Source: an uncultured Acidimicrobiales bacterium
GTDB lineage: Bacteria; Actinomycetota; Acidimicrobiia; Acidimicrobiales; SZUA-35
NCBI GenBank assembly: GCA_938002965.1
Contig: CALKZY010000016.1
Span: 310,001-374,000, forward strand
Direction: 5' to 3'
DNA: 64,000 nucleotides
In this document: piece by piece, positions 52,093 to 61,335 of the stretch
How positions within the stretch are numbered: the first letter of the stretch is position 1
Layout of the letters: every line of letters starts with the position of its first letter
Program-made: the position numbers and the translations under genes
The notes under the pieces: model-generated
The model's input: the letters and a program-made list of their open reading frames with translations, nothing else
The model's database searches: none
Told to the model about the DNA's origin: nothing

Positions 52093-53454
52093 CTACTCCG
52101 AGCGCCTACGTACCCGCATCTTGACCGGCGTGGGGCCAAGGTCAAGGCTGTCTCGAAGACTTCGCTCGATGTAGCGCAGATAGTGATCCGGGATGTTTCG
52201 GTTAGTGAAAAGCGTAAACGTGGGCGGATCGGTCGCCCCCTGAGTTGCGTACAAAATTCTGGCGCCACCGGGGCCCGGCTGTGCTTGCTGGGCTAGGCGC
52301 ACGATGTCGTTGACCTTGCGGGTCGGAGCGCGAACCTGATAGGCCTCTAGAGCCGAGCGAAGCGATGGAAGAATCGCCTGAACACCTTTGCCGGTTAAGG
52401 CCGAGATCCGGTGCACTCCCCCGTCGGGCAAGAAGCTCAACTTCCGATGGAGTTGATCAGTCAGATCCTCGCGCTGATCGGTCGAAAGCAGATCGGCTTT
52501 GTTCAAGATGACCACAATCGGGCATCCGGCAGCGTCGACCCGTTCGGCCAGGCGCTGATCTTGATGGGTAACGCCTTCGCTGGCATCAACGACCAGGAGG
52601 GCGACGTCGGCCTTGTCAACTGCCTTCAATGAGCGCATGACTGAGTAATACTCGGTGTCCTCGCTTATTCGTGACTTACGCCGCATACCGGCGGTATCGA
52701 TGAAACGAACCTGGCCGATTTCGGTGTTGATCACCGTGTCCACCGCATCTCGGGTGGTGCCAGGCATGTCGTGGACGACCGACCGCTCTTCGCCCAGGAG
52801 ACAGTTGAACAATGTCGATTTGCCGACGTTCGGGCGACCGACCAGAGCGATGCTGAACGTTCGCTCCGATTTGGCCTCGGCTTCTTCCGGCGACGTCAGG
52901 CGATCAGCTGAGGTGTCAAGCTGAGGCAGCGCATCAACGATGGCGTCCAACAGATCGGCCACACCGGCACCGTGAATCGCGCTCACCGGGAACGGATCAC
53001 CCAAGCCGAGTCGGACCAGATCCCAAATTTCGTTTTGCTGTCCGTCGTGGTCGACCTTGTTGGCAACGAGAAACATGGGTCGATTGGCTGACCGAAGGGT
53101 TTGTGCCGCTTGAGCATCCTCAGTCGTCACACCAACCATGGCGTCAACCACAAAGAGAACCACAGCAGCGCTGTCAAGCGCATTCTCAGACTGGCGAGAA
53201 ACTTTCTGATCAAGTTCCGTTCCGGTGGCCAGCCAGCCACCGGTGTCCACCACCGTGAAGGCCCGTCCCTGCCAGTCGGCCTCCACGGCTTTGCGGTCCC
53301 GGGTAACCCCAGGCCGCTCTTCAACGATCGCTTCACGCCGTCCGAGAATGCGATTTAGTAACGTTGATTTGCCGACGTTTGGACGCCCGACAATTACCAC
53401 CTCGGGCAGGTCGTGCTCAACACCCGCGGCGTTGAGGTTGGTCGATGCTGTCAT
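52093..53454 (-). CDS. der: GTPase Der
   Basis: About 453 residues from ATG 53454, overlapping the previous stop by ATGA. Two tandem G domains, both with GRPNVGKST (P-loops), switch DTGG/DTAG motifs and NKxD (NKVD, NKAD), and a C-terminal KH-like domain with YLRYIERSLRDSLDLGPTPVKMRVR. Essential ribosome assembly GTPase for the 50S subunit. Located downstream of a DUF512 gene as in many bacteria. Confidence 0.96.
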   Translation of the reverse strand: MTASTNLNAAGVEHDLPEVVIVGRPNVGKSTLLNRILGRREAIVEERPGVTRDRKAVEADWQGRAFTVVDTGGWLATGTELDQKVSRQSENALDSAAVVLFVVDAMVGVTTEDAQAAQTLRSANRPMFLVANKVDHDGQQNEIWDLVRLGLGDPFPVSAIHGAGVADLLDAIVDALPQLDTSADRLTSPEEAEAKSERTFSIALVGRPNVGKSTLFNCLLGEERSVVHDMPGTTRDAVDTVINTEIGQVRFIDTAGMRRKSRISEDTEYYSVMRSLKAVDKADVALLVVDASEGVTHQDQRLAERVDAAGCPIVVILNKADLLSTDQREDLTDQLHRKLSFLPDGGVHRISALTGKGVQAILPSLRSALEAYQVRAPTRKVNDIVRLAQQAQPGPGGARILYATQGATDPPTFTLFTNRNIPDHYLRYIERSLRDSLDLGPTPVKMRVRRRSE

Positions 53455-54908
53455 AGTCCGCATGCCTCTCGTAGAGCATGGCCGTCTGTGGCCACTACCT
53501 CGACGGGTCGGGGTAGGTCTTCAGTACTCGTTCCATCTAGGAATCGATCGCCGGAAAGGCACACATCGGGAAGTAAATACCGATGCCCTTCCGGCTCGGT
53601 TTCGAGGACAGCGGCAATGTCTTGCCCGACAAGCAGCCCGGTGACACCGATGTTGCCGCCGAAGAACTTGTTGGGCACTTCGACCAGTCGGATCCGGCCA
53701 GACTCAAACCCAGCGGTGTCACGTAGCAGAGGCTCCAGAACCTGACTGCCGTAGGTGCTGGTCAGAATACCCACAGGAGCAGAGCGCGATGGGCGAAGAG
53801 TTACGGCCTGAGCCAAGCCTCCCGCCGTGTCAGCGCCCTGGTCGCCGCAGCTCTCGGTTGGCTCCAGCAGTCCGGCCATTCGGCCGTCAACGCGCAACTG
53901 GCCGTCCTGTCGAGGTGCCCGATAGCCAGCGGCGGGGGCGCCGTCGACCCAGGCGAAGAATCCACTGGCGGTGCCGACGGCTTCCGCCTTGGACCCGGTG
54001 AACTCCAACTCGAAGTTTCGGGCCATGCCGACCCCGTCTTCATGCATATCGAAGTCGCCGTAGATCTCGGCTGAAGGGAATGAGCGATCAGCCAGCAGAT
54101 AGTACTCATCAGCCAGATACACCAGCGGTCGGCCGAACAGCGAACTGAACGTCGCTTGCCAACTCTCGACCAGGTCAACGACGGCGGCAGCCTCGTCGCT
54201 GGTGTGGGGCCGCATATCGGCTTCATCAGAGTGATCGGATACGCCAAGCGGTACGACTGCGACCGAAGCCAACTCGGAGAATTCGTCACAGATTCCGAGC
54301 ATGGTCTCCGCCAGAACCTCGCCGTCGTTCACTCCCGGGCAAACAACAATCTGGCCGTGAACCTCGATGCCCTCGTCGAGGAGTGCCCGCAACCAGCGGA
54401 GGCTTGTTGCTCCCCGACGATTCCGTAGCAGAGCGCTTCGATCCTCACCGTTGGTGGCATGAATGCTGACATACAGGGGCGACAGACGCTCGGTTATGAT
54501 CCGCTCAAGGTCGGCCTCGGTGAATCGGGTGAGGGTGGTGAAGTTCCCGTAGAGAAACGACAGTCTGTAGTCGTCGTCTTTAAGGTAGAGACTCTTTCGC
54601 ATGCCCGGTGGCAGTTGATAGATGAAACAGAAGCTGCAGTGGTTGTCACAGGTTCTGACCTGATCGAACAAAGCGCTCTGGACTTCAATACCCAACGGCT
54701 GTCCATCGGACTTGTCGATGCTGATCGAGCGCACGACCCCGCCGCGATCCAGATCGAGATCGACTGTCGGCCCGTCGATCAGCAGTTGGTACTGAATGAC
54801 GTCGCGCGGCATTTCGCCGTTGATGGCGGCCAACCCGTCGCCGGCGAGAACACCAGCCGCTTCGGCCGGTGAACCGGGTGTCACCGTGAGAACTTGAGGA
54901 ATGGCCAC
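53451..54908 (-). CDS. DUF512 radical-SAM-like Fe-S protein with PDZ-like N-terminus
   Basis: 485 residues. The N-terminal PDZ-like domain (SPAEAAGVLAGDGLAAING) precedes an Fe-S cluster motif CDNHCSFCFIYQLPPGMRKSLY (CxxxCxxC, radical SAM type), and the C-terminal DUF512 domain contains LPDVCLSGDRFLDGTS. The pairing with der is widespread and suggests a link to ribosome or tRNA maturation, but no reaction is known. Confidence 0.88.
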   Translation of the reverse strand: MAIPQVLTVTPGSPAEAAGVLAGDGLAAINGEMPRDVIQYQLLIDGPTVDLDLDRGGVVRSISIDKSDGQPLGIEVQSALFDQVRTCDNHCSFCFIYQLPPGMRKSLYLKDDDYRLSFLYGNFTTLTRFTEADLERIITERLSPLYVSIHATNGEDRSALLRNRRGATSLRWLRALLDEGIEVHGQIVVCPGVNDGEVLAETMLGICDEFSELASVAVVPLGVSDHSDEADMRPHTSDEAAAVVDLVESWQATFSSLFGRPLVYLADEYYLLADRSFPSAEIYGDFDMHEDGVGMARNFELEFTGSKAEAVGTASGFFAWVDGAPAAGYRAPRQDGQLRVDGRMAGLLEPTESCGDQGADTAGGLAQAVTLRPSRSAPVGILTSTYGSQVLEPLLRDTAGFESGRIRLVEVPNKFFGGNIGVTGLLVGQDIAAVLETEPEGHRYLLPDVCLSGDRFLDGTSTEDLPRPVEVVATDGHALREACGL

Positions 54909-54993
54909 CCTCCAAGGATACTGCGGGTGACAGGTGCCTCAGGTGGTATGCCCAAAGCCCGAGACCCGATCAAAGGCGACCTATGCTGAAGCC

Positions 54994-56019
54994 ATGGTCG
55001 ACAAAGTCGTGCTCTGTGCACCCCGCGGATTCTGCGCCGGTGTTGAGATGGCCATCAAGGCGTTGGCCTGGATGGTCCGTGCCTTCGAACCGCCGGTCTA
55101 CTGCTATCACGAAATCGTTCACAACAAACTGGTGGTCGACCGCTTTCGAGAGCGAGGCGTCATCTTCGTCGACGACATCGCCGATGCGCCCCCTGGACGG
55201 CCGATCATGTTGTCGGCTCATGGCTCCGCCCCGGAAGTTGTCGTAGCCGCCCGGGAGCGGGGCAGCTACGTCGTCGATGCGGTATGCCCTCTTGTAACCA
55301 AGGTTCACCACGAAGTCAAGGTGCGGGCCGGCAAGGGATATCAGATCGTGTACATAGGCCACGAGGGACACGAGGAAGCGGTCGGCACCATGGCCGTCGC
55401 CCCCGAGTCGATCCATAGGGTCGAGACCGTGGCCGACGTTCAGCAGTTGCCGGAGTTCACCGAACCGACCGCATTGTTGGCACAAACAACCCTCAGCCAC
55501 AGGGACTGGGCCGATGTGGCCGATGCTGCTGGCGAGCGCTTTCCTGATCTCTTCACTCCAGGGCGTTCTGATCTTTGCTTCGCTACCACCAACCGTCAAT
55601 CAGCACTGATGAACGTCGCCGACCGGTGCGACGCGTTCGTGGTCATCGGATCCTCGAACAGCTCGAACACCAACGCCTTGGCCAAACTGGCTTCTGAGGC
55701 CGGCTGTGAACGGGTCTTTCGGGTCAACGGACCCGATGAACTCCCAGATGACCTGGTAGGAACTATTGGGGTCACCGCCGGAGCCTCAGCTCCCGAGGAC
55801 GTCGTGCAGGCAGTTATCGCCTTTCTCAACCCGAGCAACGGGGTGGACGAGGTATCAATCACCGACGAAGACGAATACTTCCCGCCGCCACGCAATCTCC
55901 GTGAGCTGCTGGCCGGAATCGGAGCGGTGGCCACACTCGGGCTTGGCGGCCCGGTGGGAGATCATCCTGAGCTCAAGGATCGCACCATCGGAGCATCCGA
56001 GGTACTTACTTCGCTCTAG
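54994..56019 (+). CDS. ispH: 4-hydroxy-3-methylbut-2-enyl diphosphate reductase IspH
   Basis: About 341 residues from ATG 54994 (an open frame extends 60 bp upstream). Conserved LCAPRGFCAGVEMAIKAL (first cluster Cys), YHEIVHNKLVVDRFRERG, DAVCPLVTKVHHEV (second Cys) and CFATTNRQSAL (third Cys region), with GSSNSSNTNALA. Last enzyme of the MEP isoprenoid pathway, making IPP and DMAPP. It indicates the MEP route in this organism. Confidence 0.96.
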   Translation: MVDKVVLCAPRGFCAGVEMAIKALAWMVRAFEPPVYCYHEIVHNKLVVDRFRERGVIFVDDIADAPPGRPIMLSAHGSAPEVVVAARERGSYVVDAVCPLVTKVHHEVKVRAGKGYQIVYIGHEGHEEAVGTMAVAPESIHRVETVADVQQLPEFTEPTALLAQTTLSHRDWADVADAAGERFPDLFTPGRSDLCFATTNRQSALMNVADRCDAFVVIGSSNSSNTNALAKLASEAGCERVFRVNGPDELPDDLVGTIGVTAGASAPEDVVQAVIAFLNPSNGVDEVSITDEDEYFPPPRNLRELLAGIGAVATLGLGGPVGDHPELKDRTIGASEVLTSL

Positions 56020-56704
56020 TAGCCCCGACCTGCTGTTGGGCCTGATCGAACAGCTTCTGGAGTGAGCCCTGAAGTTCATCGTTCACCTGTTGAACGGTGG
56101 ATCGCCGAACGCGCCTTGAGCCCGGCTCGATCGGCGGTTCTATCGGAGGGCCAATGACAAGCGCGACACGACGAGGTTTGGCCCACCTGCGCCCAATGGG
56201 CATTGCCCGCTCCGCTCCCCCGATTCCGACCGGGACAATAGGGACATTGGCCCGACATGCTAGGAAGGCCGCGCCCTGCCGGAGATCCTCGATGACGGGA
56301 CCGCTTTGCCTGGTGCCCTCGGGGAAGATCACAAGGGGCTCACCGCCGGCCAAGATCGACTCTGCCGCTCTGAGGGCAGCACGATCGGCAGCCGAACGCT
56401 CGACCGGGAACCCGCCCATGGCGCCAAGAAACGAACCAAGGAGAGGTGTGGCAAAGTAGCTTTCAGCGCCCATGTAACGAAGCACCCTGGATGTGGTGGC
56501 CGATGCCAAAGGCGTATCCAAAATCGAGCGATGGCCACCCAGAGCCAGCACGAAGGGGCCGGTGGACGGCACGTTGTGCCCTCCAGACACCGAGAGCCGA
56601 AACCAAACCTTGAGAATGCCTACCAATCCGAGACGCAAAGCGCGAAAGATCCGTCGGGCAGCGACTCCCATGTGGCTGGGCGTCTCAGCCACCTCGGCAC
56701 TCAT
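56006..56704 (-). CDS. plsC: 1-acyl-sn-glycerol-3-phosphate acyltransferase PlsC
   Basis: 232 residues. The HX4D catalytic motif is in GHRSILD, followed by FPEGTRQSG, the substrate-binding motif, and VPVGIGGAERAMP. Transfers an acyl chain to lysophosphatidic acid in phospholipid synthesis. Its start overlaps the cmk stop by four bases, and its 3' end overlaps the convergent ispH by 14 bp. Confidence 0.93.
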   Translation of the reverse strand: MSAEVAETPSHMGVAARRIFRALRLGLVGILKVWFRLSVSGGHNVPSTGPFVLALGGHRSILDTPLASATTSRVLRYMGAESYFATPLLGSFLGAMGGFPVERSAADRAALRAAESILAGGEPLVIFPEGTRQSGPVIEDLRQGAAFLACRANVPIVPVGIGGAERAMPIGRRWAKPRRVALVIGPPIEPPIEPGSRRVRRSTVQQVNDELQGSLQKLFDQAQQQVGATRAK

Positions 56705-57369
56705 TGGCCCGATTGTTCGACCTGACCAGATCCTGGTGGCACTAGGCCCGCCAGGTGCGCCACCACCTCGTCGATCGTCATGTGGCTGGTGTCGACGGTT
56801 ACTGCGTCATCGGCTTGTCGGAGTGGGTCGTTTTCCCGTTGGGAATCGTAGGCATCCCGGCGAGCCAGGTCGCGAGCAACAGACTCCTCGCTGACCTCGA
56901 TTGTCTCCATAGCCCGGCGACGTGCTCGAACTTCGGCGTTAGCGGTTAGGTAGACCTTCAAATCGGCATCGGGATACACCACCGAGCCGATGTCTCGTCC
57001 CTCCAACACTCCCCCGCCTCGTAGGCGAGCCCACTCTCGCTGTTGCGAAACAAGCTCTCGACGAACCCTCTGATTATTCGCAACCTCGGACACGCAGCGT
57101 GAAACCTCAGCGCTTCGAATTTCCGTGGTGGCATCAACTCCATCTACCAGGACAGTTCCGTCGGCGGCAAGCTCGATCTTCGATGCCTCAGCCAACTCGG
57201 CCACCACATCATGATTGTCGGGCTCCACACCTCGAGCTAAGACAGCAAATGTCACGGCGCGATACATTGCGCCGGTGTCGAGGTACTCCAACCCGAGCGT
57301 CTCAGCCAGACGTCGAGCCACCGTCGACTTGCCGGACCCTGCCGGGCCGTCGATAGCCACGACAAGCAT
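56701..57369 (-). CDS. cmk: Cytidylate kinase
   Basis: About 222 residues from ATG 57369, giving MLVVAIDGPAGSGKSTVARRLA; ATG 57387 is an alternative. The P-loop is GPAGSGKST and the CMP-binding region DTGAMYRAVTFAV follows, then SLVVYPDADLKVYLTANAEVRARRR type segments. Phosphorylates CMP and dCMP. Part of the tyrA-cmk-plsC chain, all closely packed; mycobacteria keep cmk next to der and rluB. Confidence 0.93.
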   Translation of the reverse strand: MLVVAIDGPAGSGKSTVARRLAETLGLEYLDTGAMYRAVTFAVLARGVEPDNHDVVAELAEASKIELAADGTVLVDGVDATTEIRSAEVSRCVSEVANNQRVRRELVSQQREWARLRGGGVLEGRDIGSVVYPDADLKVYLTANAEVRARRRAMETIEVSEESVARDLARRDAYDSQRENDPLRQADDAVTVDTSHMTIDEVVAHLAGLVPPGSGQVEQSGQ

Positions 57370-57379
57370 TGCGCCGCCG

Positions 57380-58558
57380 TCAGCCATCAGAACCGTCACC
57401 CACGATGCCCTTGCCACCAAGGGCTGAATTGTCAGACGTACGATCGTTGGGCACGCGGCCACTGTTCGTGCTGTAGCCCTGAACCATTGGGTTGTAGTGG
57501 CGAGCCATGAGGCCGCCCATCAGACGTTCGGACTTGGCTGCATCCACCACCAGCGAAACGGTTCCTTCGCGACCCTCTCCCGAATGGGAGATCCCTAGAT
57601 CCAAGATATTTACGTCAAGCTCGGCAGCCAACGTCGTAATGGCCGCCAGCTCGCCGGGACGGTCGGGAATAGGTACCGCGATCTCAGTCACCTGCTCGAC
57701 GGTGCCGTAGCCGACCGGCAGATTCAAGCGGGCCGTTCTGGCCCGGTCGAGCATCTGGAACAAAGCCACCTTGTCCTGGCGGTCAACCATTGTTCTGATA
57801 CTTTGCAACCGCTCGACCAAGTCGTCGAGTGCGCCGACAATGGCCGGACTGTTGGCCACACAGATGTCAGGCCAAATAGCTGCTCGACCGGCTGAAATCC
57901 GTGTCATGTCACGAAAACCGCCAGCCGCCAACCGGAGCAGGGCGCGATGTTCAACCGCTCCACCGTCGGCCAGGTTCATTAGGGCCGCCGCTGTCAGGTG
58001 CGGAACGTGACTTACCTGGGCGACCAACGCGTCGTGAGTTTCGGCCGGCAGCGTCATCACTTCGGCACCGAATCGCCGGATAACACTGCGAACCCGGGCG
58101 AAGACGCGCTCGTCGGTCTCGTTGCTGGGAGTAAGAACCCAAATGGCACCTTCGAACAGATCCGGGCGGGAACCGGCAAGGCCATCTTGTTCGGATCCGG
58201 CCATCGGGTGTCCACCGACGAATCGAGGGTCTGAGACGGCGGCGCAAATTTCTGCCTTGGTCGAACCGACGTCGGTGACCATGCCTGCCGTCTTCTCCAA
58301 CGCCATCTTGACCGCCGCTGGGATCGAGCTAACCGGGGTGGCGATAACCGTGAGGTCCGCCTCGTGGTCGAATCCCTCTTGGTCGGCCACTGCAAGCTCG
58401 ACGGCACGAGCTGCCGAATGCTGGTCGACGTCGGAGATGGCTACGCGCCAACCCTGACCTCGCAGAGCAAGAGCGATCGACCCACCGATAAGTCCGGCTC
58501 CAACCACATTCGCCCGCTGTGACTCCAGGGCAGAGATCGAGGCGGGCTCGTCAACCAT
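57380..58558 (-). CDS. tyrA: Prephenate dehydrogenase (TyrA) with ACT domain
   Basis: 392 residues. N-terminal NAD-binding fold VVGAGLIGGSIALALRGQGW; the catalytic segment GGHPMAGSEQDGLAGSR with the His of the active site; a helical dimerisation domain; a C-terminal ACT domain (IPDRPGELAAITTLAAELDVNILDLGISHSG) for feedback by tyrosine; then a short charged tail. Catalyses prephenate to 4-hydroxyphenylpyruvate. Overlaps aroH by 8 bp at its start, so the two steps from chorismate are co-transcribed. Confidence 0.94.
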   Translation of the reverse strand: MVDEPASISALESQRANVVGAGLIGGSIALALRGQGWRVAISDVDQHSAARAVELAVADQEGFDHEADLTVIATPVSSIPAAVKMALEKTAGMVTDVGSTKAEICAAVSDPRFVGGHPMAGSEQDGLAGSRPDLFEGAIWVLTPSNETDERVFARVRSVIRRFGAEVMTLPAETHDALVAQVSHVPHLTAAALMNLADGGAVEHRALLRLAAGGFRDMTRISAGRAAIWPDICVANSPAIVGALDDLVERLQSIRTMVDRQDKVALFQMLDRARTARLNLPVGYGTVEQVTEIAVPIPDRPGELAAITTLAAELDVNILDLGISHSGEGREGTVSLVVDAAKSERLMGGLMARHYNPMVQGYSTNSGRVPNDRTSDNSALGGKGIVGDGSDG

Positions 58559-58931
58559 GGTCGGAGTCCTCGACCAAGTCGGGGCGGAGCACTGCTGCCC
58601 CTCGCAGGAACACGTGGTTCAGGTCCTGGCGGGCACTGTCGGTTTCGACGTGGGCCAATAGCCTGATACAGCTTCTCAGAGCTCCGTTCACCTGCATCTC
58701 CCCCACGCACAGGAGGGGAACGTCACCGACGTCTAAACCTCCACGTAGGCCAGTTGCCGGAGCCATGCTGACGATGTCCGCCGTGGCCGAGAACAGGATT
58801 GAAATCAAAGAGTCGGCGGACAACTCGTTCTTGTCCAACAAGGCCTCCACCAGCTCAATGGTACGGGCTGAAACCTCGTTGGGCGTATCGACGTCCACCG
58901 TCGTTGCACCGCGTATTGCTCGAACTGCCAT
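58551..58931 (-). CDS. aroH: Monofunctional chorismate mutase, AroH class
   Basis: 126 residues of the trimeric AroH type: RAIRGATTVDVDTPNEV at the start, then ELVEALLDKNELSADSLISILFSATADI and VPLLCVGEMQVNGALRSCIRLLAHV (active-site Arg and Cys). Catalyses chorismate to prephenate. Directly upstream of tyrA in the operon, consistent with tyrosine and phenylalanine synthesis. Confidence 0.95.
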   Translation of the reverse strand: MAVRAIRGATTVDVDTPNEVSARTIELVEALLDKNELSADSLISILFSATADIVSMAPATGLRGGLDVGDVPLLCVGEMQVNGALRSCIRLLAHVETDSARQDLNHVFLRGAAVLRPDLVEDSDHG

Positions 58932-58943
58932 TGGACAGGCAAT

Positions 58944-59678
58944 CTATCGGGCTTGCGCCGTTGCCCGTTGCAGTTCCAGCACTTCGTTCATCGACAACTT
59001 GCGCCACGTACCTGGCTTGACGTTCCGATCGGCGATCGGACCGACTCGGACGCGAACAAGCCGCTTCACCGGGAAACCGACAGCGTCGCACATCCGTCTC
59101 ACCTGACGGTTTCGGCCTTCGTGAATCGTGATGCGGAGAAGACCGGGGCCCGGGCTGGAGACTTTGGCCGGAGCTGTTGGACCGTCATCAAGCTCAACAC
59201 CTTCGCGAAGCCTGCGCAACGCGGCGCGCCCTGGATCGCCGGAAACGTGAGCCAAGTATTCTTTCTCGACCCCGTAGCTCGGATGGGTGAGTCGATTGGC
59301 CATGTCGCCGTCGTTGGTCAGCAGAAGCAATCCTTCGGTGTCCATGTCCAGTCGACCGACCGGGAACACCCTGGGATCGGCGGGCACCAGGTCGATAACA
59401 GTGGGCCGGCCCTGAGGATCCGATGCAGTGGTGACCACGGCAACCGGCTTGTTCAGCAGATAGGTCACGGCATCGGGAAATGTCGAGATGACAGCACCGT
59501 CAACTTGGAGCTCATCTCCCGGCGACAGGCGAGCACCTAGTTCGGCCACGATCTGATTTATAGCCACGCGGCGATCGCGAATCATGATCTCACATGTCCG
59601 ACGGCTACCGAATCCAGCACGAGCAAGAACCTTCTGGACTCGCTCGCCGGACTCCGACTCGTTGCTTTTCTCCACCAA
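58944..59678 (-). CDS. rluB: 23S rRNA pseudouridine synthase (RluB/RsuA family)
   Basis: 244 residues: an N-terminal S4 domain (RVQKVLARAGFGSRRTCEIMIRDRRVAIN), then the catalytic motif VGRLDMDTEGLLLLTNDG with the nucleophilic Asp. It isomerises a uridine in 23S rRNA. It is followed upstream by scpB and downstream by aroH. The same neighbours occur in mycobacteria (scpA-scpB-rluB-cmk-der). Confidence 0.95.
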   Translation of the reverse strand: MVEKSNESESGERVQKVLARAGFGSRRTCEIMIRDRRVAINQIVAELGARLSPGDELQVDGAVISTFPDAVTYLLNKPVAVVTTASDPQGRPTVIDLVPADPRVFPVGRLDMDTEGLLLLTNDGDMANRLTHPSYGVEKEYLAHVSGDPGRAALRRLREGVELDDGPTAPAKVSSPGPGLLRITIHEGRNRQVRRMCDAVGFPVKRLVRVRVGPIADRNVKPGTWRKLSMNEVLELQRATAQAR

Positions 59679-59707
59679 CTTTGGACCTCGCCCCGACCTA
59701 AGGCCGT

Positions 59708-60472
59708 CTAGTCGCCGTCGAGGACGTTCTGGTCGACGGAAGCATCAACCTGACCGGGCAGCGCGTCTTGGCTCGGCGCATCTTCCTCGTCCGGAGTTTC
59801 GTGATTCGGCGTGTCAAGATCAGGCGTGTCAACCTCAGGTGCCTCGTCAGCGCCTGTATCTGACTCATCAGACAGATCGACGATCGGTTCAACATCGTCC
59901 TCGATACGCAGAGTGTTCTCCAGCGCCTCCAGGACCTCCGCTGAGGGCACAAACTCACCCAGCGCAGGCAGCTGGTCAATACTGGCCAGCCCGAGGCGCT
60001 CCAAAAAGAACGGCGTGGTTCCGAACAACACGGCCTGACCGGGGCCGGTATCGCGGTCAACCTCAATCACGTAACCCCGTTGCTCCAGAGTTCGCAGAAC
60101 GCCGTCGACGTTCACACCGCGAATGGCGGCGATCTGCGATCGCGAAATCGGCTGCTTGTAGGCCACGATGGCCAAGGTCTCAAGTGCCGCGCTCGAAATG
60201 CGATTCGGGAGGCCCTCAAGGGCATAACGCTCGACGTAGGCGTACATCTCGGGGTGGGTCTGATAGCGCCAACCACCGGCGACGTACACAAGCTGGAAGC
60301 CCCGTTGTTGCTCTTCGTACTCGGCTGCCATGGCCTGACAAAGCGCTGCCACCTCATCGACCGGCAGCTCGACAACCTGGGCCAAGACCGCCTCGGGGAG
60401 CGGCTCGGACGCGACGAGAACCATGGCCTCGATGGCACGGCGAGCTTCGGTGTGGATGGCAGAGGGAGACAT
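59708..60472 (-). CDS. scpB: Segregation and condensation protein ScpB
   Basis: 254 residues. Two winged helices (RRAIEAMVLVASEPLPEAVLAQVVELPVDEVAALCQAM and ISSAALETLAIVAYKQPISRSQIAAIRGVNVDGVLRTLEQRGYV) followed by a glycine-poor acidic tail of about 60 residues. Forms the ScpAB kleisin complex with SMC. Directly downstream of scpA with 6 bp between. Confidence 0.95.
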   Translation of the reverse strand: MSPSAIHTEARRAIEAMVLVASEPLPEAVLAQVVELPVDEVAALCQAMAAEYEEQQRGFQLVYVAGGWRYQTHPEMYAYVERYALEGLPNRISSAALETLAIVAYKQPISRSQIAAIRGVNVDGVLRTLEQRGYVIEVDRDTGPGQAVLFGTTPFFLERLGLASIDQLPALGEFVPSAEVLEALENTLRIEDDVEPIVDLSDESDTGADEAPEVDTPDLDTPNHETPDEEDAPSQDALPGQVDASVDQNVLDGD

Positions 60473-60478
60473 GGCGAA

Positions 60479-61273
60479 TCAGCCGTCGTAGGCGTCGGCG
60501 CCGGAGACGACAAGCTCCACCACTGATTGTTCGTCGCGGTCGCCCTCGGCTAGCCAGGAAACGGTTAGGTCCCCAAAGCTGTGAAGCTGTTCCATGTCAA
60601 CCATTCCCTGCTTGTACAGCTCGAGGACCGCCAGGAAGACCACAACGACCTCGATCCGCTCGGTCATGCCTTCGGTCAACTGCCTGAAGCTTCGAGGCCC
60701 GCTGCGGGGAAGATCGTAAATGAGCGTCTCGATGGCCTCGTTGACACTGGCACGAGGTATGGAAACGTGATCGAGGGTTAGCGAAGGCTCGGGCTTCTCC
60801 GAGACCATTCGCAGGAACGCCCGGCGCAACTTCTGAGGCGTCATCGCAGCCAGCGGATCCGGGGTGAGGGCCAAGAATGGGTCTTCCAAGCCAAACTGGC
60901 GAGGCACAGTCTCCTCGGCCAGTTCCATGTGATGGCGCAGAACCGCTGACGCATCCTTGAACGTCTTGCACTCAAGCAGCCGGGCGAGCAGCAGATCGCG
61001 CTCCTCCCACAGCATCAATTCTTCGTCGAGATCAAAATCATCCTCGACCGGCAACAGACGCCGACACTTGAGTTCAACCAGCGTGGCGGCGATCAACAGG
61101 AACTCGGTTGAGACCTCTAGGTCGTTCTCTTCCATGGTTGCCAGCTCGCCGAGGTACGCGTCGACGATCTTGGCCAGCTCGATCTCGTAGAGATCCACAT
61201 CCTCTTTGAGGATGAGATGCAGTAGAAGATCGAAGGGGCCTTCGAAAACCTCAGTGCGAACGGTAAACGACAT
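60479..61273 (-). CDS. scpA: Segregation and condensation protein ScpA (kleisin)
   Basis: 264 residues: RTEVFEGPFDLLLHLILKEDVDLYEIELAKIVDAYL, a typical kleisin N-terminus, then STEFLLIAATLVELKCRRLLP, and a C-terminal winged helix (IEVVVVFLAVLELYKQGMVDMEQ). Bridges SMC heads with ScpB for chromosome compaction. First gene of the scpAB-rluB-aroH operon on this strand; the divergent trpS starts 62 bp away. Confidence 0.95.
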   Translation of the reverse strand: MSFTVRTEVFEGPFDLLLHLILKEDVDLYEIELAKIVDAYLGELATMEENDLEVSTEFLLIAATLVELKCRRLLPVEDDFDLDEELMLWEERDLLLARLLECKTFKDASAVLRHHMELAEETVPRQFGLEDPFLALTPDPLAAMTPQKLRRAFLRMVSEKPEPSLTLDHVSIPRASVNEAIETLIYDLPRSGPRSFRQLTEGMTERIEVVVVFLAVLELYKQGMVDMEQLHSFGDLTVSWLAEGDRDEQSVVELVVSGADAYDG

Positions 61274-61335
61274 TGCTGTGATTCTACATCGGAAATCAGC
61301 GCTAACCCGGTGTCATAGCGCGTAGTCTTAGCCTC